Source of the DNA: Malachius bipustulatus
Taxonomy: Eukaryota; Arthropoda; Insecta; Coleoptera; Melyridae
Direction of reading: 5' to 3'
DNA length: 64,000 bases
NCBI GenBank assembly: GCA_910589415.1
Contig: OU342630.1
Coordinates: 2,108,001 to 2,172,000 of the forward strand
Shown: positions 11,163 through 21,952 of the stretch, one piece after another
Layout: each line of letters starts with the position of its first letter
Numbering within the stretch: the stretch's first letter is position 1
Notes under the pieces: model-generated
Told to the model about the DNA's origin: nothing
What the model saw: the letters and a program-made list of their open reading frames with translations, nothing else
The model's database searches: none
Position numbers and translations under genes: made by a program

Positions 11163-12455
11163 ATATATTTTTTTAATAGGACACCTGTATATTTTTTTAT
11201 TCTCATATTTCCTGAGAAAATACAATGTGAATGGTTTTTACAGTTGCAGTTTAAATTGAGTAGGTTATGAGTTATAAACAAGGGAAAATAATTATCATTT
11301 TTCATGCTAAAAGCAGTGTACACCGTGTTTTATATTAAGTCGGCACTATTACTAACTTTGTTAATATTTAACCTAGAAAGTCGGTTAAATTAGCAAACTA
11401 GTAGTATGTAGAATTTGTCTCCTGAATAAAATGGCGAAAGCAGAAAAACAATTGAACATCGCGTTTTCGAGATATTTAAAAAAATGTAATTTTTTTAATG
11501 GAACACCCTGAATATTTTTAGATGGATTGGTTGCAATTTTTTTTTTAAAGGAAAAAGTCTTTATGCACTATGATCCTATAATAATAAATTCATTAATTAT
11601 TCATTATTTTATTACTTCCAAAGTAGGCTGCGACAATTATTGTAATTTAGTGTACCTACGTAATGTAAGGTAAAAAAACTATGTCGTCCTCAATAGCGTA
11701 TTTTTTCAATAAAAAAATACACCAAAAATAAGAGTTGTTACCTTGAAAAGGATTTAATTTTACATAAACAAATAACAGAACTTGTTTGTGTTGTAAAATT
11801 TTATTATTTTAGGATCATAGTGCATAGAGATTTTTTCCTTAAAAAAAAATTTGCAACCGATCCATCTAAAAATATACAGGCTGTTCCATAAAAAAATTTT
11901 CATTTTTTAAATATCTCAAAAACGCGATGTTCAATTGTTTTTCTGTTTCCGCCATTTTATTCAGGAGAAAAAATACTATTAGTTTGCTAATTTAACTGAC
12001 TTTCTAGGTTAAATAATAACGAAGTTAGCAATAGTGCCGACTTAATATAAAACATGGTGTATATCGGAAACAGCTAAAAATATCGGAAGACGGCTACCAT
12101 GACTTTTAACTGACATGTTAACTTTTCATGTGTTACTTTACAATGTACTTGAAATTTTTATACAGGGTGATGATTTAAATCTGATAATTTACATCACCCT
12201 GTGTTAAAATTTAATCCACAATAGTAGGATAAAAAATGTACAGTTAAGATAGGGACATGTAAGCCGTTTTACGATATTTTTAGCCGTTGTCATTTTACGG
12301 TGCTTTCAAAATGAAAAATTGGAATTTTCACTTGTTTTATAACTCATAACCTACTCGATTTAAACTGCAACTGTAAAAACAATTCCTATTGGATTTTCTC
12401 AGGAAATGTGAAAATACAAAAATATACATCAGGGTGTTCTATTAAAAAAAATTAT
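11163..12455. mobile_element. Fold-back element family 2, interrupted by family 1 copy d
   Basis: The arm at about 11163-11290 (TTTAATAGGACACC, then CCTGAGAAAATACAATG and GTTTAAATTGAGTAGG) reappears inverted at about 12320-12455. The middle is occupied by family 1 copy d plus about 250 bases (12062-12310) that contain their own short inverted pair, ACAGGGTGATG / CATCACCCTGT, near 12163-12200. The ends are approximate. Confidence 0.55.
11321..12059. mobile_element. Fold-back element family 1, copy d (full length)
   Basis: 739 bp from CACCGTG to CATGGTG, flanked by TA (11319-11320, 12060-12061). Over its length it differs from copy c at only scattered bases, including shared idiosyncrasies such as GTAGAATTT before the CTCCTGAATAAAATGG block. 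It is nested inside a family 2 element. Non-coding. Confidence 0.8.
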
Positions 12456-12839
12456 TCTATAATTCTACGTCCAATTACTTTTTATTGAAAATTTTAATCT
12501 GATTTGTTTATTAGAGGTATTGTTATTGAGGTATAACGTATTACATATTAGAGGCTACTTGTATTAAGAGAAATTGCATGGGTTTTGCATCTCGGTTATC
12601 TTAAGCTTAAAAGAGATACGAAGTAGGTATAAAGTTTGGTATTTTTGTGCTCATTATATCGTGTGAGCAAATCAAAACGTAATTTAGGTAGGCCCTGGAA
12701 AAAATTGCATGTCTTATATTGAATCCTATACGATAAAATCACTGTGATCTATTTTAAATGTCTTATTTTTCTTATTTTGTGATTTTGACTGGTCTGGGAG
12801 GTGCGTTCATGAATTAAAATCTGCATATTTAATTTAATA
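12456..12839. other. No gene seen
   Basis: A/T-rich DNA. A segment near 12590-12640 (ATCTCGGTTATCTTAAGC and GAGATACGAAGTAGG) recurs inverted near 18885-18930, so a shared decayed repeat flanks the LINE that lies between them. Confidence 0.4.
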
Positions 12840-12999
12840 GAAAGATTTATTAGCTACGTTTTGTTAGGAACAATTGTAGTACGTTGAGACATATTAAAAT
12901 AAACACATAATATGAAAAATTTAAATACAAGAATCAAAATACACAAACAAACGCCTATCAAAAACCATCACAAAGAGTCAGGGCGGGCCACACAAGCAT

Positions 13000-15039
13000 G
13001 TAAAAACTCCTTCACCGTATAAAAACATTGACAGAGCAGATATGACCTCACTGCAGCCTTAAATCCAACAGAACTCAGGTCGATAAGGCCGTTGGCAGAG
13101 CATTGTAAAGATGTAAGTCCAAAGTATTTCTGGACGACTTTGTCAAACGATAGCGAGGAACACGCAGAAGGTCACGATTTCTAGTACTATAATCATGAAA
13201 ATCACTATGAGTGTTCATCACATTTTTATTCTCGTGTATCTCAAGTAACTGATAACATATATGTAAAGAGAAGGAAGAGACATGATTCTCAAATCTATGA
13301 AAAGAGGTCTACAATGAGCAGAATATGCAGAGCCCGTCAACACACTGACAACCCTTTTCTGAATCTTGAAGATACGAGAGGCGGAGCTTGAATTCCCCCA
13401 CAAAACAACACCTTAGAAAATAAGAGAGTGGAACAGAGAGAAATATACCGTAAGAAGTGCAAAAGGATTCAGATGTATTTTAAGTCTCCTGATAACGAAG
13501 GTCACATAAGATAACTTCCTCTCCAATGAGTTCACATGAGGAGACCAGTTCAGAGACTCATCCAGAGTTATGCCTAGAGTAGTCGCGGATTTCCCACCAT
13601 GTAGGGACGTCCGACCAAAAAACACAAGTCTCTGAGTCTTATCGCTCTTGAGCTTCAGCAGATTACTAGAGAAGCATTCCTCAGGCCGGCGCTCAACGTC
13701 ATCCAATCCCCTCACAAGCAATGACACATCAACCCCACCGCAAACCAATGATGTATCATCAGCATACAATACGCATTTATTCGGTCTCAAGTGATAACAT
13801 AAATCATTTATATATATGATAAACAGCAAGGGACCAAGGACGGATCCCTGGGGTTCCCCACTTTTAACTATTTTCATGCTTGATCTAGATGCATAAATTA
13901 AAGAAACGCACTGCTTTCTATGAGACAAATAGGAACCAATAAGCTGGATGAAGTTTCCCTGACTCCATAGCGATACAGTTTTTCAAGCAGCAAGTCATGG
14001 GACGCACAGTCGAACGCCTTACTAAGGTCACATAGAGTTAGACCCACCCATTTTCCCCTCTACAAACCCTGAACTATATGATTCACCACCCCAGAAACTG
14101 CCCCCACCCCAGAAACTGCTCAACAGTCGAATGTCCCGCTCTAAAACCATACTGACTGCTGCACAACAAGTTGTTCGCCTCAAAATAATGAGTCAACTTA
14201 CCTTTGAGAACACACTCAAACAATCTGCCGAACAGCGGCGTTACCGATATTGGACCATAATCGCTTGGTGAGTTAATGTCACCCTTTTTGAAAATTGGAA
14301 CCGCCCTAACTAACTTGAAATCATCCGGGAAAACGCCACTTTCTATGCACGAATTAAAAAGGCACGTCAACGGTTTGACAATTATTATGTCAGCAAATTC
14401 TTTTACCTGTAAGCTGCTGATGCCAAACAAGTCAGCGCTATTAAATTGAATCCAGAACCTCAGACTCGCAGACAGGAGTCATAAAAAAAGTAGTAGATGA
14501 CATTGAAATTTGTGCCATCATGTCTTGCTGCGTTCGAGTATCAACAGTAAGGGACTGAGTAATTTCACTGGCGACCGAGATAAAAAATTCATTAAATTCA
14601 GAAGCCGTAATTTTCGACTCAATTAATAATTGGGTCTTGCGACAATTTCGTTCGAAGTTCACGATTTTCCAAATATCGCGTGACTTATTGTCTGATCTAT
14701 TCAGATAGATTTTGTAGCTCTTTTTCTTCTGCAACAAAATTCGGTTTTTGTACTCCTTGTGTAGAGAATTATACAACGATATTTGTGAAGGATCTCTCGA
14801 AGCATTCACAATTGTTTTCACGATAGAAAGTCACGATGTTTATTCAACTCATCGTTGAACCAATTCACGGGAGTCTTCCTGTTTGCAGATTTTTTCAACG
14901 GAAAATTTACCTTAATACCATTCTGAAACGCGTCCAGCAAAAATGACGCCAAAAAATTAACATTAATAGACCCATTAAAAATACTCCAATCGAGAGATTC
15001 TAGATAACACCTTATATCATACAAACCCCTCACTGTCAT
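13000..15039 (-). pseudogene. LINE 1 ORF2, RT and C-terminal domain, frameshifted
   Basis: Reverse transcriptase in at least four frame segments. 15039-14441 is the endonuclease-RT linker. 14430-14083 carries FPDDFKLVRAVPIFKKGD and QYGFRAGHSTVEQF. About 14082-13929, in another frame, carries a KAFDCASHDLL block. 13928-13413 carries GEPQGSVLGPLLFIIYINDL and the catalytic YADDTSLV near 13760. 13403 to about 13000 is the C-terminal region (FKIQKRVV, SLYIYVISY, then NRDLLRVPRYRLTKS). A 13-bp direct repeat (CCCAGAAACTGCC) near 14090-14118 marks one of the frame breaks. Confidence 0.82.
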
Positions 15040-15088
15040 CAGCCTTCGATAACTACTATTTACTCCCAGATGACAACCAATACAAATT

Positions 15089-15618
15089 CTAATTACCTAC
15101 CTGACCTGCATGGTCAGACACACACGCATCGACAACTGATGACGAATACATACCGTCCTCCAGATTTGTCAGAATGTTATCCACGCAGCTCCGAGAGGTT
15201 GCAGTGATTCTGGTGTACTCAGAAATTGTAACCTTTAGTCCAAAACTAGTATACACAGAAAGGAAATCAAACAGACTGCGGGAGACCTCACCGAAATGTA
15301 GATTAAAATTTCCCACAACAACAATCCTAGCATATTTATTCGCCACAGATTCCAAGAATTGTTCAAACTTACGTACGAACATATCACAGTTTCCAGAAGT
15401 CGATCTGTAAGTACAAATGACCAGAGTCTCAATATCACACATTTCCAAAGCAGAGAGATTAATTTCACGCTCAATATTAAAAATACTTACGTCAACATTT
15501 CTGACATCTAAGTTGTCTCGCGCATACATACAGACCCCACCATGCTCTTTCTGATGGCTTGTTCTACAATAAAATGAAACAAATCTATAAACAATCAAAG
15601 TAACACTAACATCGGGTA
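15089..15618 (-). pseudogene. LINE 1 endonuclease, central and C-terminal part
   Basis: Apurinic/apyrimidinic-type endonuclease, which nicks the target to prime reverse transcription. Visible blocks are HGGVCMYARDNL, LVICTYRSTSGN, VVVGNFNLH, CVDNILTN and the final VSDHAGQ, equivalent to the SDH active-site histidine. Family enzymes usually read GDFN where this has GNFN, so one metal-binding residue is probably lost. The N-terminal part of the domain lies on the far side of the insertion at 15625-17435 and the frame matches across it. Confidence 0.8.
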
Positions 15619-15624
15619 TTATAA

Positions 15625-17435
15625 AGGCTCGTTAAGTTAACGGGCAGATTTCTGTAGCCATTTCTAAAGGAGGTATCGAGTCTAACTGGAAATTTTTTAA
15701 GTTTGTAACGAAGTCCGGAAATCCGGCCTCCGTTTTTGTCTTAGTGTCAGGGGTTGTGCCAGAGATTCCCAGTCATTTACGTTTTTCATTGTCTTTTGTT
15801 ATTTTTAAATTATTTGAATCAATCAAATCATGAAGCAAAGTCGAGTTCCGGTTAGTTTCCCGATGTTTAAATTTATTATTAATATACCTACCTACTTGGT
15901 TTTTTATACATAAGCCGTAAAAATAACATTTTTAAATCGTCGAATTCATACACCGAAGCTGAAGACTCCAATCGCCGAGGAGATAACGCTACGCGATAAC
16001 GGCCGCAATCGCAGGTAAATTGATTAATCCAAGAGAAAAACAATGTTTATCGCTAGCGTGGCTTCGATTCTTTTACAAATTTAATAAAATTTTTTTAGAT
16101 TACGACCGCGGTAGGGATACGGGCATAAAAGGCCGGAACGGAAAATAATCTCTCTCTGCTCTTCTGAATTTCATTCAAGTCAGTACTGTCCCCGAAGTGT
16201 TTTGAAAATTGTTGATTGCGCCCCGTTCCGGGAATAGTGACCGGTGTTAGTAATTGTGAGTACCTACGCAACCGTTTTAGCAAAGCCGCGACCGTCAACA
16301 AGAGTTTTCCCGCAAAATAATAAGGTAGGTACCATCAAATATTGAGTCGAATTTAATCGTGCCCGTTTGTCGTGATTTTATTTATTCCCGTCCCTCACCG
16401 AGATTAGCGACGTACCCGATAGATTAGGCTCATTAGGTACCATCAACCCTGTCGTAGCGTAGAGAATTATTTGGCCCTTACTAGGAGTGCACTAGGCGGT
16501 GTGTGTACCTACGGACGCGTGATACCTGACTTTCCATGCGGTGCAGGCCCGGCGAGTCAGGGGTTAACGTCGAAGTAGTTACGCGGCCATATAGGGATTC
16601 ACGCCCCGAGGCGTAGGTGTCTTTCCATGCGATGTTATGCCCGGCCGGACGCCCGCACCTCAGGAGTGTCTCCATGCGAAACTGTGTATCTCCCCAAAAT
16701 TTTCGCCGTAATCAACTTTTAGAAAGGTTCCATCGCGCCAAATACATTTCTACACTTTACTCCCGCGCACGGCCGAAATACTCCGCCGTTCGTCGTATTG
16801 TTAATCTTTTGCGAACAAGAACCGTCGCGCGTACATTTTATTGTATTTAATCCGTATTACATTATTTTACCGACCAGACAACTCGCTCAGATCAACCGCC
16901 GAACCTGCAATGAAATTAGTTTAATAAGGGATACAAATACAGCTTATTTTCATTTATCTGTGAGTTTTATTTTGTGTGTGTACTGTTACCAATTACAACC
17001 GCCTTCTCGCCCACATCTTCACTCCGTGAATTGCCCAGCGCTCGTGGCTCCGTGCCTAAAGACCACGCTGCCACGCACGATTTTATTTTATTGATTTTTG
17101 CGTCCAACCAACCGACCCCTGGGCTAATTCCGACTCCAGTGAGCTACCTTAGGGACAAGGGCACCATAACGGTGTCAATTGTGTGAACAGGTTCAACAGG
17201 GAACTCAGCGAGACGTTTCCCGAGGGAGTAAACCCTTCCAAAAATCTGGCGCCCGAGACATCCGAAGGTGAGTACCGCCAAACCACGAAACCGGATCCTC
17301 AGAACGCGAACAATCGTCACAAGTTTATCTATTCTTGACATGAAAATAATTACAAAAATGTTAATAAAAGTCATTTGAAATCGATATTAGCTTCAAAAAC
17401 GAGCACAGAAATCTGCCCGTTAGCCTAATGAGCCT
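15625..17435. mobile_element. Unclassified 1.8-kb inverted-repeat element with TTATAA duplication
   Basis: Left end AGGCTCGTTAAGTTAACGGG and right end (complement) AGGCTCATTAGGCTAACGGG continue as GCAGATTTCTGT, about 30 bp with four mismatches. Both sides carry TTATAA (15619-15624, 17436-17441). Discounting the element and one TTATAA leaves the LINE endonuclease in frame. The interior is much richer in C, G and CpG than its neighbours, has no recognisable transposase, and near 17251 reads TCTGGCGCCCGAGACATCC, which resembles an LTR primer site. A 4-bp TATA duplication is equally compatible because TTATAA is palindromic. The superfamily is not assigned. Confidence 0.8.
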
Positions 17436-17441
17436 TTATAA

Positions 17442-17570
17442 TATCGGCTGTAAGTAAATTATCTGAATTCACAAACCAATGTTCACTAAAGCAAACAATG
17501 TCATACTTAAGCTCGTCTAAAAACAAATTTAATTGGTCAATCTTACCGAGCAAACTCTAAACATTAGTAT
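17442..17570 (-). pseudogene. LINE 1 endonuclease N-terminus
   Basis: The minus strand reads SLLGKIDQLNLFLDEL followed by KYDIVCFSEHWF, the N-terminal strand and the S/T-E-x-W/H active-site block of LINE endonucleases. One stop codon lies just before SLLGK. It joins in frame with 15618 across the inserted element. Confidence 0.75.
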
Positions 17571-17639
17571 GAAAAACTCTCACATTGATGCCATCGCAGC
17601 CACTATCCCCACTCTCACATGAATGTCTCTCTGGTTCTG

Positions 17640-18430
17640 TCCAGTTTTTTGTCTTCAAGCACGAAAAAACTTTCTTATAAGACAACCTGCAGGCCAAACC
17701 TCCGGATTCATTATCTTCTCCCAATTGGTTTTGTGGACTCCTACCTTGAAGGATTAATACTCTTCAGGATACTTGGAAGGCAGAGCCTCACATACAACCT
17801 AATGGAAATCAGACCGCAAGTATGCAACTACATCCTCAAAATTCTTATCTTTGTGCAGCCTGTACTTATACATGCAAATATTCATATTGCGGTGCTGTCT
17901 TCAATTTAGATGACTTCATTCATAGCACATTGGAACGATCCCCTTCTGCCTCTCACGGCCCCCACACCCACCTCGGCCTCTGGATTCGTCCCAGCTCTCA
18001 CTCTCCTTCCAATCACTCTCGCCAATGACTCCTCACCCTGGGCACATTTTGTCGGATTAGGGCCCACACACCCATCAGATGCCACCACTGTCCGAGCCCG
18101 TCCCCCAGCCGCACCCGCATCAGTCACGTCGGCCGCCCCCGTCAAGTTGACACCAACGAGTACATTTGTCTCAACGACGTCGTCAATTTTATTACTGCTG
18201 GCAACAGTGCACTTGTCACTATTTACACACCCGGGTTCATTCACAACAATATTGGCTTTCCCCGTCAACAATCGCAAATCTCTAATATTTAGCCATTGCA
18301 ATTGAATAATCGAGTCCTTATCTGCAATCATAACACACTTGTCGGCTATTATCCCATCTTTAATTATTAGAATCTCCTTCAAATGAGCTATCTCCAGCTT
18401 CCATTTATCAATGGCTACCTTATCAGTCAT
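17640..18430 (-). pseudogene. LINE 1 ORF1 (Gag-like RNA-binding protein), broken
   Basis: ORF1 proteins of LINEs bind the element RNA. From the ATG at 18430 an open frame of 174 residues begins with a charged heptad-rich segment (KWKLEIAHLKEILIIKDG to IADKDSIIQLQWLNI) likely to form a coiled coil, then a Val/Ala/Gly-rich tail ending at 17906. In another frame, 17880-17640 gives NFEDVVAYLRSDFH, KYPEEY and FKVGVHKTNWEKI, typical of the C-terminal folded part of such proteins, with two stops. Position directly upstream of ORF2 supports the call. Sequence similarity is weak and not tested. Confidence 0.55.
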
Positions 18431-18440
18431 AAATAACCAT

Positions 18441-18964
18441 ATAAGTCAAGCAATGTCACGTCATATTGCGACGTCGCCCCACGTTGTTCGGTGATTAATT
18501 TTTTTTTTTAAATAAGAAAAAAAAATTTAGAATTTTTTTTTAATGTGATTGATTTTTGGTTTCCTTAATTTTTTTAATACAGAATGACATGAAAATCCAA
18601 TATGGCGGCCATAATAAAAACGAAAGTTGACTGTGAAAACTCTCGGATCTAGTCGGCCTTGAAAATTTTTGTAACGACAGATGGGTAGCTCTTGCCGACT
18701 TATGTAAGCCTACGAAAAATTATTTATTAATCCCCAATAACAAAAAAGATATGATGAAAATAAGAAATCTCGATTTTTCAGTTTTTTCAGGATATTTCAG
18801 CAACGAACAAAAATATTCTGAATTTTTTTCAGATTATTACTCGGCATAAAATCACGCAACTTTGCCCCAATTTGACCGACTTCGTATCTCTTAAGATAAC
18901 CGAGATCCACATGCTTAAGCTCGAAAAACGGACATCCTGTATAGAGTCAAGATCATAGTTTATC
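18441..18964. other. No gene; decayed repeat
   Basis: A/T-rich. It contains AATATGGCGGCCATAATAA near 18600 and the inverted counterpart of the 12590-12640 segment near 18885-18930, followed by CGGACATCCTGTATAGAG, which looks like a fold-back terminus. Confidence 0.4.
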
Positions 18965-19985
18965 TTAAACATAGCCGTCAATCTCCGAAGGATGAAATGA
19001 CAAGTAGAGCTGAGTGTCATCAGCATACATAATATGCATGTTGCAATATGTCATACATGAGAAAAAATTGGAGGTGTAAATGGTATAAAGTAGTGGGGCA
19101 AATATCGAGCCTTGGAATACACTCCTGGATAATCTTACTGGTTCCGACAGTTCAGAGGCAAGTCGTACTCTCTGTGTTCTATTTTCATTATAATTCTCAA
19201 GCATCCTACTGGCAGAGTCACTCTGTCCCAAATATCTATAGATAGATGACAGCACACTATGAGAAACAGTATCGAAAGCCCTTGTGTATTCAAGCAGAAC
19301 TAGAATGGTTAATTTGCCATTACCAGTTGCTCTGAGAATATCATCTGTTACCCCCAGTAATGCTGTCACGCTACTATGATTAGCACGAAAACCTGATTGA
19401 CATCTAGGCAACAAATTATTTTTATCGAGATAATCAGATAAGTGATCACAAAGCACCTTTTCAAGGACCTTTGAAAGTACCGGCAATATACTAATAGGTC
19501 TGAGGTGAACCAGCGCCACAGGATCGCTAACCTTGGGCACAGGCACCACATGGGCCTCCGTCCATACTAAGGGAAAATGATGGTCCAACGAGTGAGTTAA
19601 CGATATTAGCGAGGTGTTTTAAAATATGATCGCCACACAGTCTGATTATATTTATATTAATGCCATCATGTCCCGATGATCTAGTACTGATGATAGTACT
19701 GATCTAGTACTGATTATTCATAATTCCCTGTAGTGCCTCAGTGTTAATAAGTGAGAAGCTAAAGGGCGTGTTGCCACAATTGTTGTGTTTGTTATCTAGA
19801 TAAAACTTTATAGCATCCTCATTACTTAGCTCAGGAGTATCATCTATACTAGTGGCGAAATGATTATTAATTGATTCGACGTCATGCAGGTTCTGAGGGA
19901 CTGTCAATGTTTTTTTCCTATTAATTCCTAGACATTTCAGTTCTTTGTATATAACTTTCGTTTGTCTTGATTGGAGCCTGTGCAA
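18965..19985 (-). pseudogene. LINE 2 reverse transcriptase, truncated
   Basis: Minus strand. 19985-19704 is a linker (LQSRQTKVIYKELK to NNHFATSIDDTPELS). 19703-19589 reads DGININIIRLCGDHILKHL in another frame. 19588-18965 is RT with VVPVPKVSDP, LRPISILPVLSKVLEKV, CQSGFRANHSS, FDTVSHSVL and MYADDTQLYLS near 19020. It ends about 12 residues after YADDT, where decayed repeat DNA begins, so the thumb and C-terminus are missing. FQGSIFAP, where related enzymes read QGSVLGP, indicates further decay. Confidence 0.82.
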
Positions 19986-20521
19986 AAGGTAAGCTTTTTT
20001 TTTCGTTTCTCACTCTAAGAGTTGTAAAATTACGTAACTGCCTATAATAATCTAAGGCCGCAATACTACCGGTCTTCTTGTACTGCTTTTTAGCTTTGTC
20101 TCTTAGTGACATCAAAAGTCTGACGTTGTCAGTTAACCACGGAGCTGGCCTTTCTGTAATCTTAGTTCGCCTAAGCGGAGCTTGAAAATCAAACAGATTA
20201 TTTATCGTAACATTGAGAATTTCTATTTTATCATCCACACCCTCCGTGCAAAAAATATCATCAAGCTTAGATGCTTGGAGGTCCTTAAGAAAATTATCCG
20301 TTGAGAAATTCCTAAAATCTCTGATAATCACAAACCTATTCTCTGTTCCCGGCCTCGAATTGTTCAGAACCAAAAACGTAATATCGTGATCAGAAATCTC
20401 ACTACTTATGACACCCGATGTGTCAACAAGCATATCATTCTCGTTTATTGGAACATGATCTAGCAGCGCTTGTCCGCGTGTAGGTTTCTGTATTAGCTGG
20501 ACCAATCCAAGAACATCTAAC
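19921..20521 (-). pseudogene. LINE 2 endonuclease C-terminus and linker
   Basis: The frame of 200 residues starts MLDVLGLVQLIQKPTRG, then LLDHVPIN, VISSEISDHDITFLVLN (SDH active-site block) and a linker WLTDNVRLLMSLRDKAKKQYKK. It is the continuation of the endonuclease at 21221-21694, separated from it by a solo LTR. A one-base difference near the junction throws the two halves out of frame. Confidence 0.78.
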
Positions 20522-20525
20522 ATAT

Positions 20526-21216
20526 TGTTACGGATTTCCTAACCGTAGGCTCGACGGATAATTGGGAAACACAAATTTACTGTTTAATTTATTTATTTAA
20601 TGTCCACAAGAATTTCAGATTACAATGTTACAAATATCACTACTTCTTATACACAACAACTTAACTTGGTCTATAACATTTTACTCCTTTTCACTAGTCA
20701 CTTAGGAATTCCGCATTGTCTATATCGCCACTAGTCGCTTAGTTACTTCGCTTGTTCCTTCGCACACTGCTAGACTAAACTGGCACAGTCCGAATAACTG
20801 CTGGCTATTTATAGGGCATCCCGACCTCTGGAAGTAGCTTCTGGAGGGTTTGCCGACGGCTCTCTTCGATTTCCCGAACAAATGCAAGAGAAAGATCTCG
20901 AGAATATTCCCTTCCTAGATCTTCGGCTTCCAGACACACAAACATCCATCTCTGGAACTTCTCCACAGGAAATGACCAGAGTTTTTCATTCATTTCCCGT
21001 GGTTTTCAGCGAGATCCTTTCTCTGGGTAACAGAAGAGCAGCAGAGTGGAGGAGGGTGGGGACTAGGCTGCCGCTGCAGCTCACCCACTCGTGGGCGTGG
21101 CCGCTCTCGCGACCTGGCCAATACAGGACGCCCGAGGCCGCCGCCTGCTGATCATGGCCACCGCTGCTCTGTCCCGTCCACTTCAGAATGCACCCTTTTA
21201 TTATTCATTCCTAACA
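20526..21216 (-). mobile_element. Solo LTR (691 bp) with ATAT duplication
   Basis: Begins TGTTACGG and ends CCTAACA. ATAT lies on both sides (20522-20525, 21217-21220). On the minus strand a TATA box (CCTATAAATAGCC, near 20808-20820) precedes the transcribed part. A 4-bp ATAT duplication is typical of insect Ty3/gypsy elements. No internal region remains, as expected after LTR-LTR recombination. It is G/C-rich toward the right end. Confidence 0.85.
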
Positions 21217-21220
21217 ATAT

Positions 21221-21694
21221 TTTTACATAATTAACCGTCATTGGGTTTTTAGCACCTAGCAAATCAAAATTAATATCGCCAACGAAATAAACGTGTTCTG
21301 ATGACAGAGCGTGTATAGTCACCAGTTGTTCAATAATGTCCAGAAACTCGCGATAATTCTTATTATGGTCCCTGTATAACACGCTCACTATGAACTTAAT
21401 TTTATTTACATTGAAGAGTAAGCTCAATTCGTCCACATCATAATAATATGGGCTAGGTATTAGCGTGAAATCTATGCCTTCCCGAATATAAAAAGCTAAA
21501 CCCGAGCCGCGCCTATTAGCATCTTTTCTAACCAGCTTATAGCCGTCAATGCTGACAGCATCTGCGGATATACTGAAAAATAGCTAGGTCTCAGTCAGCG
21601 CAAATATGTCGATTCTCTCTGTAGAGATTGTGTGCTGCAGGTCATGCAGATGAGGACTAAGTGACCTAACATTCAAATGGGCTATCTTTAACAT
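21221..21694 (-). pseudogene. LINE 2 endonuclease N-terminal half
   Basis: Starting at the ATG complementary to 21692-21694 the minus strand reads MLKIAHLNVRSL, then ERIDIFALTET (active-site E), SGLAFYIREGIDF, KFIVSVLYRDHNKNYREF and VYFVGDINFDLLG (the GDxN metal-binding block). One stop follows the ALTET block. The start is the natural ORF2 start of such LINEs. ORF1 is absent: the 5' sequence beyond 21700 has no matching frame. Confidence 0.8.
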
Positions 21695-21952
21695 TTACGT
21701 GATTTGGCACTTTTAATATAAAATAAAAAAAACATTACAAATCCAGAAACTAAAAATACACTACGATTAACCCTAACTAAAATAAATCTAGCACTTAATA
21801 TCTATCCTATATATCCTATAAAGTTGAACAATAATAGCAAACAAAATAACAGAGAAAAATATAACTTTTGTGTTTCCGCCATCCCCTGAGTTAAAAAAGA
21901 ACAAGAAAAAAAAATTGCAAATTATCAAGTAAGATGAAAAAAATATAATATA
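21695..21952. other. A/T-rich flank of LINE 2, no gene
   Basis: Lysine-codon-like A/T-rich DNA with no domain. It ends in AATATAATA, the target of the mariner-like insertion that follows. Confidence 0.4.

Larger units (their letters stand above)
12840..18440 (-). mobile_element. Jockey/CR1-like LINE 1, degenerate, two ORFs
   Basis: Minus-strand non-LTR retrotransposon: ORF1 (18430-17640), endonuclease (17570-15089, split by an insertion), RT and C-terminal region (15039-13000), and an A/T-rich 3' end near 12840. Every domain of the family is traceable but with frameshifts and stops, so it is dead. The assignment rests on the apurinic-type endonuclease and the KAFDCASHDLL / GSVLGPLLF / YADDT RT blocks. 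Jockey, CR1 and related clades share these. Confidence 0.83.

Noticed and set aside
17251..17275. Primer-binding-site-like TGGCGCCCGAGACA as evidence of an LTR element
   Set aside because: No LTR pair or gag/pol accompanies it, and the surrounding unit has DNA-element inverted termini; kept only as a note.
17910..18305. 131-codon plus-strand frame, Pro/Thr/Ser-rich
   Set aside because: It is opposite the LINE 1 ORF1 frame, which has better context and a coiled coil; a shadow frame.
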